64,000 nt of DNA, from assembly GCF_014679505.1 (NCBI RefSeq), contig NZ_CP061474.1:1394001-1458000 (forward strand), in the 5' to 3' direction. Shown here one piece after another: positions 61,441 to 64,000 of the stretch. The first letter of the stretch is position 1, and every line of letters starts with the position of its first letter. A program made the position numbers and the translations under genes. This stretch comes from Geobacillus sp. 46C-IIa (GTDB taxonomy: Bacteria; Bacillota; Bacilli; Bacillales; Anoxybacillaceae). The notes beneath the pieces are model-generated. The model saw nothing but the letters and a program-made list of their open reading frames with translations. It ran no database searches and was not told where the DNA came from.

Positions 61441-62634
61441 ATGAAAGAGAAAAAACAAATCCGGATTGGCATGGTTGGTTATAAGTTTATGGGAAAAGCA
61501 CATAGCCATGCGTTTCGCGATCTCCCCTTTTACTTCGACACAGATGTCATCCCGGTTCTGCAAGCCATTGCGGGCCGGAACGAGCAAGGAGTCAAAGAAG
61601 CGGCGCAAAAAATGGGGTGGGCCTCATATGAAACGGATTGGCGCCGTCTGATGGAACGGGATGATATCGATGTCATCGATATTGTCACCCCGAACAATAC
61701 GCATGCGGAAATTGCAATTGCGGCAGCGAAAGCAGGAAAACATATCATTTGTGAGAAACCGCTTGCTCTCACATTGGAACAATCGCTTGAAATGTTTGAA
61801 GCTGTCAGGCGAGCAGGTGTAGTTCATATGATTTGTCACAATTACCGTTTTGCTCCGGCGGTTCAGTTTGCCAAGCAGTTGATCGCGCAAGGGCGACTGG
61901 GAAAAATTTACCACATTCGTGCTACGTTTTTGCAAGACTGGCTGATGGATCCGAACTTCCCGTTAATATGGCGCCTGAAAAAAGAGGTATCTGGATCAGG
62001 CACACATGGAGATCTTGGGGCGCATATTATCGACCTGGTCCGTTTCTTAGTCGGAGAATTCCGCGAAGTTGTCGGCATGATGGAGACGTTTATTAAAAAA
62101 CGGCCGCTTGGAGATATGGATATCCATTTAAAAGGGCGCGTTGAAGGAACGGCATGGGGAGAAGTGGATGTTGATGATGCCTCTGCCTTCTTGGCCCGTT
62201 TTGAAAACGGGGCTTTAGGAGTGTTTGAAGTCAGCCGTTTTAGCAGAGGAAATCGGGCAGGCAACCGTTTTGAAATTAATGGGGAACGCGGCTCGATCCG
62301 TTGGGACATGGAAAATATGAATAACCTTCAAGTGTACCTCGAAGACGATGAGCGCGGACTGCAAGGATTCCGGACGATCAACTGCACAGAGGTGGAGCAT
62401 CCGTATGCCTCGGCTTATTGGCCGGCTGGGCACATTATTGGCTATGAACATACATTTATTAACTTGTTGGTGGAAATGATGAATGGCATTGCCGGCGGGT
62501 ACAGCCCTTCGCCGAACTTCGAAGACGGCGTTCGCAATCAAGCCGTGCTTGAGGCGGTGGAACGGTCGGTGCAAACTGGGGGATGGGTAAGCATTTCTGA
62601 AGTGCTACCGTCAGTGCAAGTGCAATCGCGTTGA
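61441..62634 (+). CDS. Gfo/Idh/MocA-family oxidoreductase, second of three
   Basis: This 397-residue member has GMVGYKFMGKAHSHAF, ICEKPLALTLEQSLEM and GSGTHGDLGAHIIDLVRFLVGEF, with family Lys, Asp and His. The HAFRDLPFYF insert and the extra 50 residues put it in a subgroup distinct from its neighbours, related to levoglucosan- or inositol-type dehydrogenases. It starts 19 bases after the first enzyme behind AAGGCGGGTGAG. It may act on an oxidised intermediate produced by a neighbour. Confidence 0.85.
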   Translation: MKEKKQIRIGMVGYKFMGKAHSHAFRDLPFYFDTDVIPVLQAIAGRNEQGVKEAAQKMGWASYETDWRRLMERDDIDVIDIVTPNNTHAEIAIAAAKAGKHIICEKPLALTLEQSLEMFEAVRRAGVVHMICHNYRFAPAVQFAKQLIAQGRLGKIYHIRATFLQDWLMDPNFPLIWRLKKEVSGSGTHGDLGAHIIDLVRFLVGEFREVVGMMETFIKKRPLGDMDIHLKGRVEGTAWGEVDVDDASAFLARFENGALGVFEVSRFSRGNRAGNRFEINGERGSIRWDMENMNNLQVYLEDDERGLQGFRTINCTEVEHPYASAYWPAGHIIGYEHTFINLLVEMMNGIAGGYSPSPNFEDGVRNQAVLEAVERSVQTGGWVSISEVLPSVQVQSR

Positions 62635-62689
62635 TGAAATACGACGATTTAGAAAGCGGTTACATTAAGCAAAGAAAGGTGTGTGGATC

Positions 62690-63715
62690 ATGACCGTTCG
62701 TTGTGCAGTTCTCGGGCTAGGGCGCCTTGGACACCACCATGCGAAAAACCTGGCGACTCACCAAGTAAGCGGTGCTAAACTGGTGAGTGTGGTCGACCCT
62801 CTTGGAGAAAGAGCGGAGCAGTTTGCGCGGGAATATGGGATTGAGCGATGGACCAAGAACCCGGATGATGTATTCGAGGATCCGACAATTGATGCCGTCG
62901 TGATCGTAACCCCGACGAGCACTCATGCAGAGATGATTGCAAAAGCAGCCAAAAACGGCAAAGCGATCTTCGTCGAGAAACCGCTTACCCAAAGTTTAGA
63001 GGAAGCCGATGACATCATTCAAACGATTCAGGAGACGGGTGTCATTTGTCAAGTCGGCTTTATGAGACGGTTTGATCCTGCTTATGCCGAGGCGAAGAGA
63101 AGAATTGAAGCGGGGGATATTGGCAAACCAATCTACTTTAAAGGGATTACAAGAGATGCTGGTTCACCTCCGGCTGAGTTTATTCAACATAGCGGCCGCG
63201 TATTTTTGGACGTTTCGATTCATGACTATGATATTGCCCGTTACTTAATGGGGGCAGAAATTACGTCTGTTTCCGCTCATGGAAGAGTACTGTTGCATTC
63301 ATTTATGAAAGAGTTTAAAGATGTGGATCAGGCAATTACGTATGTTCATTTTGACTCTGGCGCAGCTGGGGATATCGAGGCAAGCCGGAACTCACCATAC
63401 GGGCACGATATTCGTACAGAAATTATCGGCACAGAAGGCTCCTTGTTTATTGGCACTCTTCGCAATCAAAATGTCACATTGTTGAATGCCAAAGGAAGCA
63501 CATACGAAATCATCCCTGATTTCCAAACGCGATTCAACGATGCGTACCGTTTAGAGCTTGTCCACTTTATCGAATGCGTTCAAAACCGGCAAACACCAAA
63601 AGTAACTGAAATTGACGGAAAAGTGAACCTAAAAATTGCCATTGCGGCGACCGAGTCGTTTGACAGCGGAAAAACAGTATGGCTCGAAGGGCATGTAGCT
63701 GAGCAAACACGCTAG
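62690..63715 (+). CDS. Inositol 2-dehydrogenase-like oxidoreductase (Gfo/Idh/MocA), third of three
   Basis: This 341-residue protein is the closest of the three to IolG: VLGLGRLGHHHAKNLA, FVEKPLTQSLEEADDII with catalytic Lys near residue 98, and LDVSIHDYDIARYLMGAE with the Asp-x-x-x-His pair of inositol dehydrogenases. It should oxidise myo-, scyllo- or chiro-inositol at one carbon with NAD. ATG 62690 is preferred over GTG 62681, which overlaps AAAGAAAGGTG. A partial operator/cre-like AGAAAGCGGTTACA lies 40 bases before it. A strong hairpin (AGCGGC with GCCGCT near 63770-63811) follows before the next gene. Confidence 0.87.
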   Translation: MTVRCAVLGLGRLGHHHAKNLATHQVSGAKLVSVVDPLGERAEQFAREYGIERWTKNPDDVFEDPTIDAVVIVTPTSTHAEMIAKAAKNGKAIFVEKPLTQSLEEADDIIQTIQETGVICQVGFMRRFDPAYAEAKRRIEAGDIGKPIYFKGITRDAGSPPAEFIQHSGRVFLDVSIHDYDIARYLMGAEITSVSAHGRVLLHSFMKEFKDVDQAITYVHFDSGAAGDIEASRNSPYGHDIRTEIIGTEGSLFIGTLRNQNVTLLNAKGSTYEIIPDFQTRFNDAYRLELVHFIECVQNRQTPKVTEIDGKVNLKIAIAATESFDSGKTVWLEGHVAEQTR

Positions 63716-63857
63716 TCGAAGGCAGCGAGTCCACTTTGGCTTCGTTTGTCATAGAACATGGTTCGTAGCGGCTTTCGCTCCCTATTGAGTGGCGAGAAAG
63801 GCCGCTATGGACAAGGAAGTTTTAAAGAAACTAAGGGGACAAGGGGGCAAAAGGAAG

Positions 63858-64000
63858 ATGAAAGGTCGAATGAAATGGATTTCATTGGTCGTATTGCTGT
63901 TTAGTTTTTCGTTGCTTTTTGGCTGCAACAAACAACAAGAAACAGCCCAATCAGGGGACAAACCAGGAAAAATTGTCATTGGCGCGGCCCTTCCAGATTT
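63858..64000 (+). CDS. Sugar ABC transporter substrate-binding lipoprotein, N-terminal part
   Basis: The window ends inside this gene. It begins MKGRMKWISLVVLL, with a lipoprotein signal and lipobox LLFGC at residues 18-22, then the polar tether NKQQETAQSGDKPGK and the first strand of a periplasmic-binding fold, IVIGAALPDF. This start is typical of family-2 (ribose/inositol-type) sugar-binding proteins. ATG 63858 follows AAAGGAAG; the Met at 63870 is an alternative. It probably supplies the sugar-alcohol used by the three dehydrogenases, with permease and ATPase genes expected downstream. Confidence 0.8.
   Translation, partial: MKGRMKWISLVVLLFSFSLLFGCNKQQETAQSGDKPGKIVIGAALPD

Noticed and set aside
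1..64000. CRISPR arrays, tRNA, rRNA, riboswitch or T-box structures, prophage genes
   Set aside because: No regularly spaced repeats, tRNA-like cloverleaf with TTCGA loop, or phage genes were found on reading both strands, although a weak riboswitch could escape reading by eye.

Overview
The window looks like a chromosomal segment of a thermophilic Bacillaceae bacterium, most likely Geobacillus or Parageobacillus. The evidence is the roughly 50 % GC content, strong AGGAGG-type ribosome-binding sites, GTG and TTG starts, and an mtlA-mtlR-mtlF-mtlD order of the kind known from Geobacillus stearothermophilus. It is a catabolic region: nearly every gene takes up or oxidises a carbon source, and most blocks carry their own regulator. 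No rRNA, tRNA or CRISPR was seen.

Layout. (A) 1-1320: the 3' end of a sugar-acid (galactonate-type) dehydratase, a 2-hydroxyacid dehydrogenase and an aldo/keto reductase relic. (B) 1457-7461: a sigma-54 activator followed by a sigma-54 promoter (-24/-12 at 3368-3383), upstream 11-bp repeats and a cre-like site, driving an iron alcohol dehydrogenase, a GntP-type permease and a (methyl)malonate-semialdehyde dehydrogenase. This looks like a route for a short 3-hydroxy acid. (C) 7490-12580: dead insertion sequences. An IS4-type element sits in the terminator of block B and has itself been split by a second IS; a frame-shifted IS1182-type element follows. (D) 12638-27067: a second sigma-54 activator (CBS-CBS-PAS-PAS-AAA+-Fis), divergent from a 12-kb operon with a perfect -24/-12 promoter and three ACAAYTGT boxes exactly 20 bp apart. 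The operon encodes a small biotin carrier, a two-piece AtuA, two acyl-CoA dehydrogenases, a MaoC hydratase, a carboxyltransferase, an enoyl-CoA hydratase and three acyl-CoA ligases. It resembles the acyclic-terpene (Atu) or leucine carboxylation pathways but has no biotin carboxylase. This is the best candidate for an undescribed system.

(E) 27348-32818: mannitol PTS operon (mtlA, mtlR, mtlF, mtlD). (F) 33118-39656: tripartite tricarboxylate transporter tctC-tctB-tctA, a CitA/DcuS-type two-component system and an AEC-family carrier. (G) 40110-44146: gluconate operon (LacI-type repressor, kinase, permease) with three matching operator palindromes. (H) 44428-50544: GNAT acetyltransferase, D-serine ammonia-lyase, maltose-type O-acetyltransferase, a cyclase-family hydrolase, an aldehyde dehydrogenase and an enoyl-CoA hydratase. 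(I) 50644-58549: a GntR/LacI-hybrid regulator divergent from a sugar ABC transporter (without ATPase) and a GH38 alpha-mannosidase. (J) 58784-64000: an IS1182 3'-end relic, then a LacI regulator, three Gfo/Idh/MocA dehydrogenases and the start of a sugar-binding lipoprotein. This last block looks like an inositol (iol) locus that continues past the window.

Regulation is unusually legible: two sigma-54 promoters with candidate enhancer arrays, several CcpA cre sites, and LacI-type operators in blocks G and J. Hairpins immediately after two of the binding-protein genes probably raise the binding protein above its permease. All functions come from reading protein motifs and gene context; nothing was searched against a database.
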